DNA from: BJGV01 sp964196335
GTDB lineage: Bacteria; Pseudomonadota; Gammaproteobacteria; Burkholderiales; Nitrosomonadaceae
DNA: 64,000 nt
NCBI GenBank assembly: GCA_965238155.1
Contig: OZ250175.1
Coordinates: forward strand, 1 to 64,000
Direction: 5' to 3'
Positions 34,876 through 43,405 of the stretch are shown piece by piece. The position numbers were made by a program, and so were the translations under genes. The notes beneath the pieces were generated by a model that had not been told where the DNA came from, ran no database searches, and saw nothing but the letters and a program-made list of their open reading frames with translations. Each line of letters opens with the position of its first letter. The stretch's first letter is position 1.

Positions 34876-35613
34876 ATGATCCTTACTATAGCCCATAAAG
34901 AATTGAAAAGCCTATTTACTTCGTCACTTGCATGGATTTTACTTGCTCTGACTCAATTGATTCTGGCATGGATTTTTCTTGGTCATCTAGACGCCTTCCT
35001 TAAAATACAACCACAACTAATACAACTTACCAATCCGCCGGGACTGACTGAAATTATTATTACACCTTTATTCGCCACGGCTGCAATGGTATTGCTAATG
35101 GCTACCCCGCTTTTTACCATGCGACTCATAGCAGAAGAACGCCATAATCACACTATGACTTTTCTCATTTCAGCACCAATTACCATGACTGATATCGTGA
35201 TAGGTAAATTTCTGGGTATAATGATTTTCTTCTCAGCAATAATCGCTCTGGTTATAACGTTATCAATCTCACTCTTGGCAGGCGGCACATTAGACTTTGG
35301 TTTATTGATAAGTAACATTGTTGGCTTATTTCTACTAGCCGCTTGTTTTGCCTCTCTGGGACTATATATATCCTGCCTCACTGCACAACCTGCAATAGCA
35401 GCTGCTGGTACACTCGGTGCACTACTTAGTCTATGGGCATTAGATATTAATGACGCAAACGGTATTGCACAAAACTTCTCCATCCTTAAACATTATGAGA
35501 ACTTTAATCGGGGCATAATCGACACATTTGATCTTTTATATTTTGTGTTGTTTGCACTCGCCTTTTTAGTTCTGTCAATCCGTAGATTAGACGGAGAACG
35601 TCTTCGAGGTTAA
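34876..35613 (+). CDS. ABC-2 type permease (GldF-like)
   Basis: A 245-residue membrane protein with six hydrophobic segments (for example LAWILLALTQLILAWIFLGH, AMVLLMATPLFTMRLIAEER, ILGIM-type and VGLFLLAACFASLGLYISCL). The block TPLFTMRLIAEERHNHTMTF is typical of the GldF/ABC2 family. The ATG at 34876 follows four bases after the ATPase stop. It pairs with the ATPase as the membrane domain. Confidence 0.9.
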   Translation: MILTIAHKELKSLFTSSLAWILLALTQLILAWIFLGHLDAFLKIQPQLIQLTNPPGLTEIIITPLFATAAMVLLMATPLFTMRLIAEERHNHTMTFLISAPITMTDIVIGKFLGIMIFFSAIIALVITLSISLLAGGTLDFGLLISNIVGLFLLAACFASLGLYISCLTAQPAIAAAGTLGALLSLWALDINDANGIAQNFSILKHYENFNRGIIDTFDLLYFVLFALAFLVLSIRRLDGERLRG

Positions 35614-35633
35614 GAGCCGGACAATTAAAATAA

Positions 35634-36995
35634 ATGATTACGGTTAATAAAAAATTGCGTGTTCGCCTATTAATACAAAATAGTCTTTTTGTCCTATTAC
35701 TGTTGTTATTAATTTTTTTACTGGGATATATTGGGCGAGAAAATAGTATTCAGTGGGATATCAGCCAGAATGGACGCAATACTTTGAGCAAGGCAAGTGT
35801 AGAGGTGCTTCAAAAGATGAGAGGGCCGGTTACTGTCACAATTTATGCCAAAGATCAGGATGTACGGTTAGGAGATATTCGGAAAATTATTAATGACTTC
35901 CTTATTCTTTATCAACGTGTTAAACCCGATTTAGTATTTACATTTATTGATCCTGCAGAGTTTCCAAAGGCCGCTCAGAAAGCAGGAATCAGTGTAAATG
36001 GCGAAATGATAGTAACTTTTAATGGTCGAAGTGAACATTTAACTATAGTCAATGAACAGGTATTCACTAATTTACTGATACGACTTCTTCGTTCTGGTGA
36101 AAAACTGATAATGAATCTTAGTGGTCATGGTGAACGAAAAATCGATGGCCGAGCTAATCATGACTTGGGGGAGTTTGCAAAGCAACTGTCTACGAAAGGT
36201 TTAAAATTTGGTACGCTTAATCTGGCAATTGCCCAGGATGTACCAACCAACGCAAGTATGCTGGTTATTACCTCACCACAAGCAGACTTACTAAAAGGTG
36301 AGATTGACAAAATACTTGCTTATATTGATCGTGGAGGCAACCTGTTGTGGTTAATCGATCAGGAATCCTTACATGGGTTGCAGCCATTAGCAGAAGAATT
36401 AGGTTTAATACTTACACCGGGCGTAGTTGTAGACCCTCAGGCACAACAGTTAAAAGCACCTATCACATTTGCTTTAGGTGCAAATTATGGACAGCACCCG
36501 ATAACACAAAATTTCAGCAATATTACAGTTTTTCCCTTTGCTCGCCAGATAAATTTTAACGAAAGAAAAGAGTGGAGAAATGTTTCTTTAATAGAAGTTG
36601 CTCAGAATGGATGGGTAGAAACGGGAAATTTGGAGAGCAATGTTAGTTTCGATGAAATGTATGATGTAGCTGGTCCGATTAGTATTGCCGCTGCACTTAG
36701 CCGTACCTTGCGAGACCGAGAACAACATATTGCAATAATTGGTAGCGGCCATTTTCTTGCTAATACTTATCTGGGCAATGGTAGTAATTTAAGTTTCGGT
36801 ATCAATCTTATCAACTGGCTTGTAAACGATGAAAGTCTAATTACAATCCAACCCCAGGCCACTCTTGACAGCAATCTGACTCTGAGCAAGTCTGCTTTGA
36901 CTATAATTGCTACCGGCTCTCTTATTGTTCTTCCGATTTTCTTTATTGCAGGAGGTATAACTGTATGGTGGCGACGAAAAAGAAGAAGAAAATAA
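35634..36995 (+). CDS. GldG-family ABC transporter auxiliary protein
   Basis: A 453-residue protein with one N-terminal and one C-terminal transmembrane segment (residues 15-36 SLFVLLLLLLIFLLGYIG; about 428-448) and a large periplasmic domain between. The domain has ISQNGRNTLSKASVEVLQKM, VTVTIYAKDQDVRLGDI and DRGGNLLWLIDQE, characteristic of the GldG/ABC-type auxiliary family. It completes the three-gene transporter. A DUF4340 gene that often follows such operons is absent; mutM comes next. Confidence 0.88.
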   Translation: MITVNKKLRVRLLIQNSLFVLLLLLLIFLLGYIGRENSIQWDISQNGRNTLSKASVEVLQKMRGPVTVTIYAKDQDVRLGDIRKIINDFLILYQRVKPDLVFTFIDPAEFPKAAQKAGISVNGEMIVTFNGRSEHLTIVNEQVFTNLLIRLLRSGEKLIMNLSGHGERKIDGRANHDLGEFAKQLSTKGLKFGTLNLAIAQDVPTNASMLVITSPQADLLKGEIDKILAYIDRGGNLLWLIDQESLHGLQPLAEELGLILTPGVVVDPQAQQLKAPITFALGANYGQHPITQNFSNITVFPFARQINFNERKEWRNVSLIEVAQNGWVETGNLESNVSFDEMYDVAGPISIAAALSRTLRDREQHIAIIGSGHFLANTYLGNGSNLSFGINLINWLVNDESLITIQPQATLDSNLTLSKSALTIIATGSLIVLPIFFIAGGITVWWRRKRRRK

Positions 36996-37110
36996 ATCAG
37001 TTTCAATACTAATTTATGTAAACCAGAAATACTGAGAAAATTAACATGTATAATCAAAGGATAGCTTGATATTTCCCTGCCATGATAGATGCTTCTTTAT
37101 AGGAATAAGG

Positions 37111-37926
37111 ATGCCGGAATTACCTGAAGTTGAAGTAACCTGTCGAGGTATTAAGCCCCATCTTGTAAAACAATGTATTACTAATGTTATTGTACGAAAC
37201 CCACGTCTACGCTGGCCTGTACCTAATAATCTGAAAAAAACATTAACAGGACTTAGAATTTGTACAGTAACACGGCGCGGGAAATATCTCCTTATTGATT
37301 GTAGAAAAGGCACACTAATTCTGCACTTAGGAATGTCAGGTAGCTTGCTAGTTCAACATATTAGAACACCACCACAAAAGCATGATCATTTCGACCTGAC
37401 TCTTGATAGTGGTATGAACCTGCGCTTAAGAGACCCCAGACGTTTTGGTGCAGTGCTGTGGACAACAGATGATGCCATGTGCCACCCGCTTTTAGCTAAT
37501 CTTGGGCCTGAACCACTTAGTGATACATTTAATGGAACCTTGCTATACAAAAGTACACGTAGTCGAAGCGCCAGCATTAAAGAAACTCTAATGAATAACC
37601 GTGTCGTCGTCGGTGTTGGCAACATTTATGCGAATGAAGCTCTGTTCCGGGCCGGTATTAATCCAAGAGTCGCGGCATGTAAAATAGGCCTAAATCGATA
37701 TGACAATCTGGTTTGCGCTATAAAGAAGACACTTAAACTTGCCATTAATGCAGGCGGTAGTAGTGTACGTAATTTTGTCCATAATGATAATAGCCCTGGT
37801 TATTTCCAACAGCAGTATTGGGTGTATAAACGCACCGGCAAACCGTGTCGAAAATGTAGAAATGTCATCAGGCAGATCAACCAAGGACAGCGGTCAAGTT
37901 TTTATTGCTCAAGTTGTCAGAAATAG
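37111..37926 (+). CDS. mutM: Formamidopyrimidine-DNA glycosylase
   Basis: A 271-residue base-excision repair enzyme that removes 8-oxoguanine and opens the strand. The start at 37111 gives the mandatory N-terminal MPELPEVE with catalytic Pro2 and Glu3, and has an AGGAATAAGG site; an upstream in-frame ATG would bury it. The helix-two-turn-helix NRVVVGVGNIYANEALFRAG and the C-terminal zinc finger CRKCRNVI...CSSC are intact. Co-directional with the GldG gene. Confidence 0.96.
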   Translation: MPELPEVEVTCRGIKPHLVKQCITNVIVRNPRLRWPVPNNLKKTLTGLRICTVTRRGKYLLIDCRKGTLILHLGMSGSLLVQHIRTPPQKHDHFDLTLDSGMNLRLRDPRRFGAVLWTTDDAMCHPLLANLGPEPLSDTFNGTLLYKSTRSRSASIKETLMNNRVVVGVGNIYANEALFRAGINPRVAACKIGLNRYDNLVCAIKKTLKLAINAGGSSVRNFVHNDNSPGYFQQQYWVYKRTGKPCRKCRNVIRQINQGQRSSFYCSSCQK

Positions 37927-38054
37927 TCAATCGGCTAATGAAAATATAAAGACTCTAAAATTCCCCGATAAACGCTTTTAATGATCAATTCTATAAAGTA
38001 TCCTAGCTTAGGATATTATTTGGACTTAAGACTTTACACTATCAAAGGATTTAT

Positions 38055-38867
38055 ATGAATGTAACCTTCATTGGTGGAGGTAATATGGCTGCCGCTTTGA
38101 TTGGCGGACTATTACAGCAAGGTTATTCAGCCACACAAATATGTGTAGTTGAAATTAATGCTGAGACCCGAAAAAAAATAAAAGACCAATATAGTGTAAC
38201 GGTAACGGAAAATCTTACTGATGGAATAGCTGATAGTAATATTATTCTACTTGCTGTAAAGCCACAACAGCTTCCATCCGTGGCACAGGAACTTGCGCCA
38301 CTCCTAAAAACCCATCTGGTCATTTCTATCGTTGCCGGTATACGGACCAAAGAGATCTGTCGCTGGCTGTGCGGTTATACACAAATAATACGGGCTATGC
38401 CAAACACACCTGCATTGGTCCGAGCAGCAATTACAGGACTATTTGCACTACCTAAAGTAAATGCAAAAGAAAAACATAGTGCTGAAACCATATTAAAAGC
38501 GGTAGGCTCAGTGTTATGGATTGAACACGAAGAGCTATTAGACGCTGTTACTGCCATATCCGGAAGTGGACCGGCTTATATTTTCTATTTCATGGAAGCA
38601 ATGCAACAGGCCGGCAGAGAGCTGGGATTAGATGACATTCAATCCTATCAACTAAGTCTGGAAACTTTTCTTGGCGCAGCAAAATTAGTAAGTATTAGTA
38701 AAGAAAGTGCGGCCACATTACGGGCTAAGGTGACTTCAAAGAACGGAACTACCGAATATGCGATAAAAGCAATGGAGAATGATGAGATTAATAAAAAAAT
38801 AGTACATGCGATTCATGCGGCATATAAACGTTCAAAAGAACTTGGGAATGAGTTTGGAAATAAGTGA
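38055..38867 (+). CDS. proC: Pyrroline-5-carboxylate reductase
   Basis: A 270-residue enzyme performing the last step of proline synthesis with NAD(P)H. The Rossmann motif VTFIGGGNMAAALIGGLLQQ is at residues 3-22, ILLAVKPQQLP follows, and the substrate region AISGSGPAYIFYFMEAMQQA is intact, as is the C-terminal SKNGTTEYAIKAME. proA, for the preceding pathway steps, is at 57,222 in this window. It is followed by yggT at 36 bases, a common pairing. Confidence 0.96.
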   Translation: MNVTFIGGGNMAAALIGGLLQQGYSATQICVVEINAETRKKIKDQYSVTVTENLTDGIADSNIILLAVKPQQLPSVAQELAPLLKTHLVISIVAGIRTKEICRWLCGYTQIIRAMPNTPALVRAAITGLFALPKVNAKEKHSAETILKAVGSVLWIEHEELLDAVTAISGSGPAYIFYFMEAMQQAGRELGLDDIQSYQLSLETFLGAAKLVSISKESAATLRAKVTSKNGTTEYAIKAMENDEINKKIVHAIHAAYKRSKELGNEFGNK

Positions 38868-38903
38868 ATTTCAGGAACTGACTCATAATTACTAGGAAAA
38901 CAC

Positions 38904-39476
38904 GTGTTTGATCAGATTTTTATATTTATACTTAATACAGTGCTAGGGTTATTCTCACTTGCGCTATTACTACGATTTTATATGCAGTTGATACATATGC
39001 CCTACCGTAATCCAGTATCGCATTTCCTTGTAGCCCTTACTGATTTCATCGTCCGCCCCACGAGCAGATTGACTCCCAGCTTAAAAGGCATCAATCTCTC
39101 CGCACTTTTGTTAGCGTGGCTTACTCAGTTTATTCTATTAGCAGGAATATACAAACTACAGGGAAATAATTTGAGCTCAGACATAAGTACCACAACTATG
39201 GCACTTTTGTTGCTGGCATTTGTAGAAATCATTAAAACAACCTTTCACATTGTTATGGTAGCAATAATAGTACAAGCTGTACTATCATGGTTCAGTCCAC
39301 ATAATCCCATAGCCCCCTTACTTGACAGCTTCACCAGGCCATTTCTAAGAATTTTCAGTGAGCGCATACCACCTATCGGTAACATTGATTTGTCACCACT
39401 ATTTGTTCTAATAGCCATTCAGTTATTACTAATGGTTACAACAGGCCTGCAGCGGGATATTTATCAGTTATTTTGA
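38904..39476 (+). CDS. YggT family membrane protein
   Basis: A 190-residue inner-membrane protein with two YGGT domains, each with paired hydrophobic segments. Signatures are LLRFYMQLIHMPYRNPVSHF and, in the second half, AVLSWFSPHNPIAPLLDSFT with RPFLRIF. YggT proteins are linked to osmotic shock tolerance and membrane organisation; the mechanism is unclear. The neighbourhood with proC is widely conserved. Confidence 0.92.
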   Translation: MFDQIFIFILNTVLGLFSLALLLRFYMQLIHMPYRNPVSHFLVALTDFIVRPTSRLTPSLKGINLSALLLAWLTQFILLAGIYKLQGNNLSSDISTTTMALLLLAFVEIIKTTFHIVMVAIIVQAVLSWFSPHNPIAPLLDSFTRPFLRIFSERIPPIGNIDLSPLFVLIAIQLLLMVTTGLQRDIYQLF

Positions 39477-39671
39477 TTTATCATAATATGAATAAATATA
39501 TGTATTTCGGTTTTCCTCTCATTTTCAGATCGGGAGTATCTTAACGATTATTAATCTAACAAAAATATATGTACCATTTTCATAATCATTAACCATATTT
39601 CATCAACACTATCACAACTTCAAATTGGGTGATTATGCTATTTTTTGATATATTGATACTTGGATATAGTC

Positions 39672-39875
39672 ATGGATCATGAAATTGAGGCAATCAAATA
39701 CAAAATTATAGCTATGCAGGTCGAACATCATGACTTAGATGCTGTCATAACAAAGTTATCGGAAAAACCATATCCCGATCAATTACAATTAAAACGTCTG
39801 AAAAAAAGAAGACTGCAACTCAAAGACATGATTACTAAACTTAAAGAACAACTGGTACCTGACATACTGGCATAA
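39672..39875 (+). CDS. DUF465 (YdcH-like) small protein
   Basis: A 67-residue helical protein. The family core HHDLDAVITKL is followed by a second helix, QLQLKRLKKRRLQLKDMITK, a probable coiled-coil hairpin. The ATG at 39672 is preferred over a TTG four codons upstream. The function of the family is unknown. It lies alone in an AT-rich stretch. Confidence 0.82.
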   Translation: MDHEIEAIKYKIIAMQVEHHDLDAVITKLSEKPYPDQLQLKRLKKRRLQLKDMITKLKEQLVPDILA

Positions 39876-40026
39876 CGAAAGCAAACATGTGAGTTTATAT
39901 AGTATTCAAGCCACATCCTCTGTTTAGAAAATATTATGAGAAAAATATTATTCACCTTTCAATCCCCTTAATTTTAATAAATTATTATCCGGAAGAATCA
40001 GAATAAACAAAGGAAAAAGTAATCAA

Positions 40027-40509
40027 ATGAAAACATTAATTCACAAATTATTATTAATATCTATGCTGGCTGTTTCCTTATGTGGAATGATTTCTTATGC
40101 TGCTGCAACCAAGATTGAAGTCTATAAAAGTCCGACCTGTAAATGCTGTGCAAAATGGGTTGACCATATGCGTGCCAATGGTTTTACAGTAGAAACCAAG
40201 AACATAGGAAATAAGGAGGCAAGAAAACGTGCGGGCATCTCCCCGTCACTCGGGTCGTGCCATACAGCTCTTGTTGAGGGTTATGTTATTGAAGGCCACG
40301 TACCTGCAAATGACATTAAACGGTTTCTTAAAGAGCGCCCCAGTGCTATCGGGCTTGCCGCTCCCGGAATGCCCAAAGGGTCCCCTGGCATGGAAAGTTC
40401 TCGCCCCAACCCCTATAACGTACTTTTAATTAATAAAGAAGGAAATGTGAGTGTATATAGCCGACACCTCCCATCTGATAAAAATAAATCGGTAATGAGG
40501 TTAAAATGA
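40027..40509 (+). CDS. DUF411 metal-binding periplasmic protein
   Basis: A 160-residue exported protein with signal peptide (LLLISMLAVSLCGMISYAAA). The DUF411 core has YKSPTCKCCAKWVDHMRANG, a thioredoxin-like CxxC(C) metal site, then SLGSCHTALVEGYVIEGHVP and LAAPGMPKGSPGME. Such proteins are associated with copper handling. The stop overlaps the start of the cytochrome c gene (ATGA), so the two are co-translated, suggesting a shared redox or copper-related role. Confidence 0.88.
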   Translation: MKTLIHKLLLISMLAVSLCGMISYAAATKIEVYKSPTCKCCAKWVDHMRANGFTVETKNIGNKEARKRAGISPSLGSCHTALVEGYVIEGHVPANDIKRFLKERPSAIGLAAPGMPKGSPGMESSRPNPYNVLLINKEGNVSVYSRHLPSDKNKSVMRLK

Positions 40510-41096
40510 ACATTGAAAAATCCTTCAACCTGTTTCATAACTACTATCACCATTTCTTACCAGGTATAGCAGCTGTGTTCATTGTGGGTTGCAGTGAACC
40601 ACTTCCGCCTGTACCCAAAACTATACTAGCCACCACACCTATATCTTCATCAACCACGCCCGAACCAGTGCTATCACAACCTGCGGATGAACCAAAGCAG
40701 GAATTACAGGACATGGTAATACGTAAATTAGACTCAGAAAAGACTCGGCGCGGCAAAATTGTCTATCAGACAAATTGTGCAACCTGCCATGGCAAGAATG
40801 GTGAATCCAGACCTGACTGGCGTAAACAAGGTGCAGACGGTAAATATCCTCCGCCGCCTCTAAATGGTAGTGCTCACACTTGGCACCATTCAACAGATAC
40901 GCTGTCAAAAATAATCCGAGAAGGTAGCCCACCTGGAATCGGAGGCATGCCTGCATGGAGTGATAAATTAACAGATGGAGAAATTGATGATGTAATAGTC
41001 TGGATTACATCAATATGGTCAGATGAAATATATGATATTTGGTACAAGGAAATAGAACGAAAGCAACAAAAAAATAGACAACACAAATTAGACTAG
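40506..41096 (+). CDS. Cytochrome c lipoprotein (class I, CxxCH)
   Basis: A 196-residue monohaem cytochrome with a lipobox-like VGC (Cys29) after a hydrophobic stretch, a Pro/Ser/Thr-rich linker (31-66) and a cytochrome c domain. The haem site is NCATCHGKNGE (CATCH at 91-95), and the distal ligand region is GIGGMPAWSDKLTDGEIDDV, whose Met is the likely sixth ligand. It probably sits on the periplasmic face of a membrane. It is coupled to the DUF411 gene and ends at a convergent terminator with rplS. Confidence 0.9.
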   Translation: MNIEKSFNLFHNYYHHFLPGIAAVFIVGCSEPLPPVPKTILATTPISSSTTPEPVLSQPADEPKQELQDMVIRKLDSEKTRRGKIVYQTNCATCHGKNGESRPDWRKQGADGKYPPPPLNGSAHTWHHSTDTLSKIIREGSPPGIGGMPAWSDKLTDGEIDDVIVWITSIWSDEIYDIWYKEIERKQQKNRQHKLD

Positions 41097-41156
41097 GAAC
41101 CGATATATATGTAGCCCTAGTAAATTTATAGACGACTCTAATCGATCACCCGATTG

Positions 41157-41179
41157 TGGTACAGCCATAGGCTGTACCA
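41157..41179. terminator. Bidirectional terminator between the cytochrome c gene and rplS
   Basis: TGGTACAGCC-ATA-GGCTGTACCA is a perfect ten-base-pair stem with a three-base loop, with AT-rich flanks on both sides. It sits between two converging genes. Confidence 0.7.
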
Positions 41180-41210
41180 ATTATTTAAACTTTCTTCTGA
41201 AACCTTAAAC

Positions 41211-41633
41211 CTACTCTTTTTTCGATGCTTCTTCTTTCTTTACTTCTTTTTTCTTTACTTCTTTCTTAGCAGCTGACCGTGCAGGAAGTTTTTCCTTTAT
41301 TCGAGCCGATTTTCCAGAACGATCTCGGAGGTAATAAAGCTTTGCACGACGCACATCTCCACGACGTTTGATCTCTATATCATTAATTAATGGTGAATAT
41401 GTCTGAAAAGTACGTTCTACTCCTTCACCGCTGGATATTTTCCGCACAGTAAAGGCCGAGTTAAAGCCTCGATTGCGTTTGGCTATCACCACTCCCTCAT
41501 AGGCTTGAATACGGCTACGTTCTCCTTCAACAACTTTTACATTAACGATCACAGTATCACCAGGAGAAAAATCCGGTATATTCTTATTTAAGCGTTTAAT
41601 TTCTTCTGCTTCTAATTGATCAATCAGGTTCAT
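41211..41633 (-). CDS. rplS: 50S ribosomal protein L19
   Basis: A 140-residue L19, located at the 30S-50S interface. Core motifs are FSPGDTVIVNVKVVEGERSR, IQAYEGVVIAKRNRG and RRGDVRRAKLYYLRDRSGKS. A Lys/Glu-rich tail of about 25 residues (KKEVKKKEVKKEEASKKE) extends the usual 115-120 residue protein. It is the last gene of rpsP-rimM-trmD-rplS, starting two bases after trmD. Confidence 0.97.
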   Translation of the reverse strand: MNLIDQLEAEEIKRLNKNIPDFSPGDTVIVNVKVVEGERSRIQAYEGVVIAKRNRGFNSAFTVRKISSGEGVERTFQTYSPLINDIEIKRRGDVRRAKLYYLRDRSGKSARIKEKLPARSAAKKEVKKKEVKKEEASKKE

Positions 41634-41635
41634 TT

Positions 41636-42433
41636 CTACTCCTTGCTTTGATTCACTTTGTTCTTATTAGCTTCATACGCTATCTTAAATTCTTCCAATA
41701 ACTTCTTTTCTTCAATAGTTATGCCTTGCTCAATTTTCAGTGCCAACAAATCCGGGCGCCTGAGCCAAGTTCTACCTAGCGCCTGCTGCAAACGCCAACG
41801 CCTGATTTTATCATGATCGCCTGACATCAATGTCTCCGGCACAATATTTCCTTGATAAACTTCAGGGCGCGTATAGTGCGGAAAATCCAACAACCCATCT
41901 ACAAATGAGTCCTGATCTGCTGATTCAGGGTCACCTAACACACCCGGCATTTGTCGGACCATACAGTCAATTAGTACCATAGCCGGTAGTTCTCCGCCAG
42001 AAAGTACATAATCACCAATGGAAATTTCATCTTCCGCCTGCTGTTTTATCAAGCGGTCATCCACACCTTCATAACGACCGGAGATTAGTATCAGCCCCGA
42101 TAACTGTCCCAGTTCCTTCACTAATTTATGGTCAAGGGCCCTACCCTGGGGAGAAAGATAAACTACTTTCACCCCGTTGACTCCACATGCTGCCTGCCTT
42201 GCTTTGGCTGCTGTGACAGCTTTTTCCAGTGGTTCAGCTAACATTACCATGCCGGGACCACCTCCATACGGGCGGTCATCTACTGTACGGTGAATATTCT
42301 CAGTAAAATCCCGTGGATTCCACGTATGTAAATTGTAAAGCTTATTTTCCTCTGCTCGACCAGTTACACCATACTTTGTTATGGAATCAAACATTACTGG
42401 AAACAAGGTAATGACGTCAAATTCAAATGTCAT
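41636..42433 (-). CDS. trmD: tRNA (guanine-N1)-methyltransferase
   Basis: A 265-residue SPOUT enzyme methylating G37 of tRNAs that read CNN codons. Trefoil-knot motifs are VVYLSPQGRALDHKLVKEL, LILISGRYEGVDDRLI and SIGDYVLSGGELPAMVLID. The N-terminus FDVITLFPVMFDSITKYGVT is standard. Position and tight spacing to rplS are conserved throughout proteobacteria. Confidence 0.97.
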   Translation of the reverse strand: MTFEFDVITLFPVMFDSITKYGVTGRAEENKLYNLHTWNPRDFTENIHRTVDDRPYGGGPGMVMLAEPLEKAVTAAKARQAACGVNGVKVVYLSPQGRALDHKLVKELGQLSGLILISGRYEGVDDRLIKQQAEDEISIGDYVLSGGELPAMVLIDCMVRQMPGVLGDPESADQDSFVDGLLDFPHYTRPEVYQGNIVPETLMSGDHDKIRRWRLQQALGRTWLRRPDLLALKIEQGITIEEKKLLEEFKIAYEANKNKVNQSKE

Positions 42434-42447
42434 TGTCCGTTACCCTA

Positions 42448-42960
42448 TTAATAGTCCGATCCCCAGTCTACAATAATCTGGTGAGCCCCTATATCTACTT
42501 TCACAATTACTTTATTGATAAAGGGAATCAATCTTTCACTTTCACCTTCTTTTAAACTCTGAACTTGCAGAATATCATTGGATGATGATGCAATTATTCC
42601 AATTACGCTTCCAAGCTCTTCACTCTGCAGATTAGCCACTTTTAAGCCAACAAGATCTTCCCAGTAATAACCGTCTTTACCGCTACTTGATAATGTCGGT
42701 AACTGATTTCGTGGAATTGCAATCAGCATATTCTTCAGTTTCATGGCAGCAGTACGATCAGTACATTGCTCCAACAAAGAAACTAATATTTTGGCATGAA
42801 CATTACACTTGATAACCTTTATCTCACGCCATTCGCCGTCGCCTTTTCCAAGCCACCAAATGGGATAACTAAGCAATCCATCCACAAATTCAGTGAATGG
42901 AAATATCTTAACCCATCCATATACTCCAAAGGGATCAACAATCCGACCCATTACAACCAT
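42448..42960 (-). CDS. rimM: Ribosome maturation factor RimM
   Basis: RimM helps assemble the 30S head through S19. The N-terminal RimM domain begins MVVMGRIVDPFGVYGWVKIF and the PRC-barrel part has GKDGYYWEDLVGLKVANLQS, ending in IPFINKVIVKVDIGAHQIIV. The open frame continues to 43032, inside rpsP; the ATG at 42960 is preferred (170 residues) since homology starts there and the rpsP stop is at 42986. The true start could still be upstream. Confidence 0.9.
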   Translation of the reverse strand: MVVMGRIVDPFGVYGWVKIFPFTEFVDGLLSYPIWWLGKGDGEWREIKVIKCNVHAKILVSLLEQCTDRTAAMKLKNMLIAIPRNQLPTLSSSGKDGYYWEDLVGLKVANLQSEELGSVIGIIASSSNDILQVQSLKEGESERLIPFINKVIVKVDIGAHQIIVDWGSDY

Positions 42961-42985
42961 GGGTTCAACTGCTTTCCTTTCCTTA

Positions 42986-43252
42986 TTAGCTATTTGCTGC
43001 GACTTTCTGCTTTGCGCCAAATTGCTTGACAAGCCTTGTTACAGTATCAGATAGCTGGGCACCCTGTGATTGCCAATAAGTAATCCGGTCAAGTTTTACA
43101 CGCAACCCTTCTTCATCTTTCGATGCATTGGGGTTATAGAAACCAATACGCTCAATAAACTTACCATCACGGGCATTACGTGAATCTGCTACCACCATAT
43201 TAAAAAACGGGCGTTTCTTGACACCGCCTCGCGCCAGTCGAATTATGACCAT
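42986..43252 (-). CDS. rpsP: 30S ribosomal protein S16
   Basis: An 88-residue S16: MVIIRLARGGVKKRPFFNMV, VADSRNARDGKFIERIGFYN and LDRITYWQSQGAQLSDTV. The start at 43252 gives the canonical N-terminus; the longer frame to 43315 adds non-homologous residues. It heads the rpsP-rimM-trmD-rplS operon, transcribed towards lower coordinates. Confidence 0.96.
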   Translation of the reverse strand: MVIIRLARGGVKKRPFFNMVVADSRNARDGKFIERIGFYNPNASKDEEGLRVKLDRITYWQSQGAQLSDTVTRLVKQFGAKQKVAANS

Positions 43253-43405
43253 GTTTGAATCGCCTATAAGAAACTTATTCAGAAAAGTGTGTGATTTTAC
43301 GGCAATTTTCCTCATTTAAGCAAGGAAAATACTCTTCCTGGCAAAAAAAAGATCAGAGTATAAATTTCAGGGCTGTTCTTATCTTTATAACTAAATTTCT
43401 ATTGT

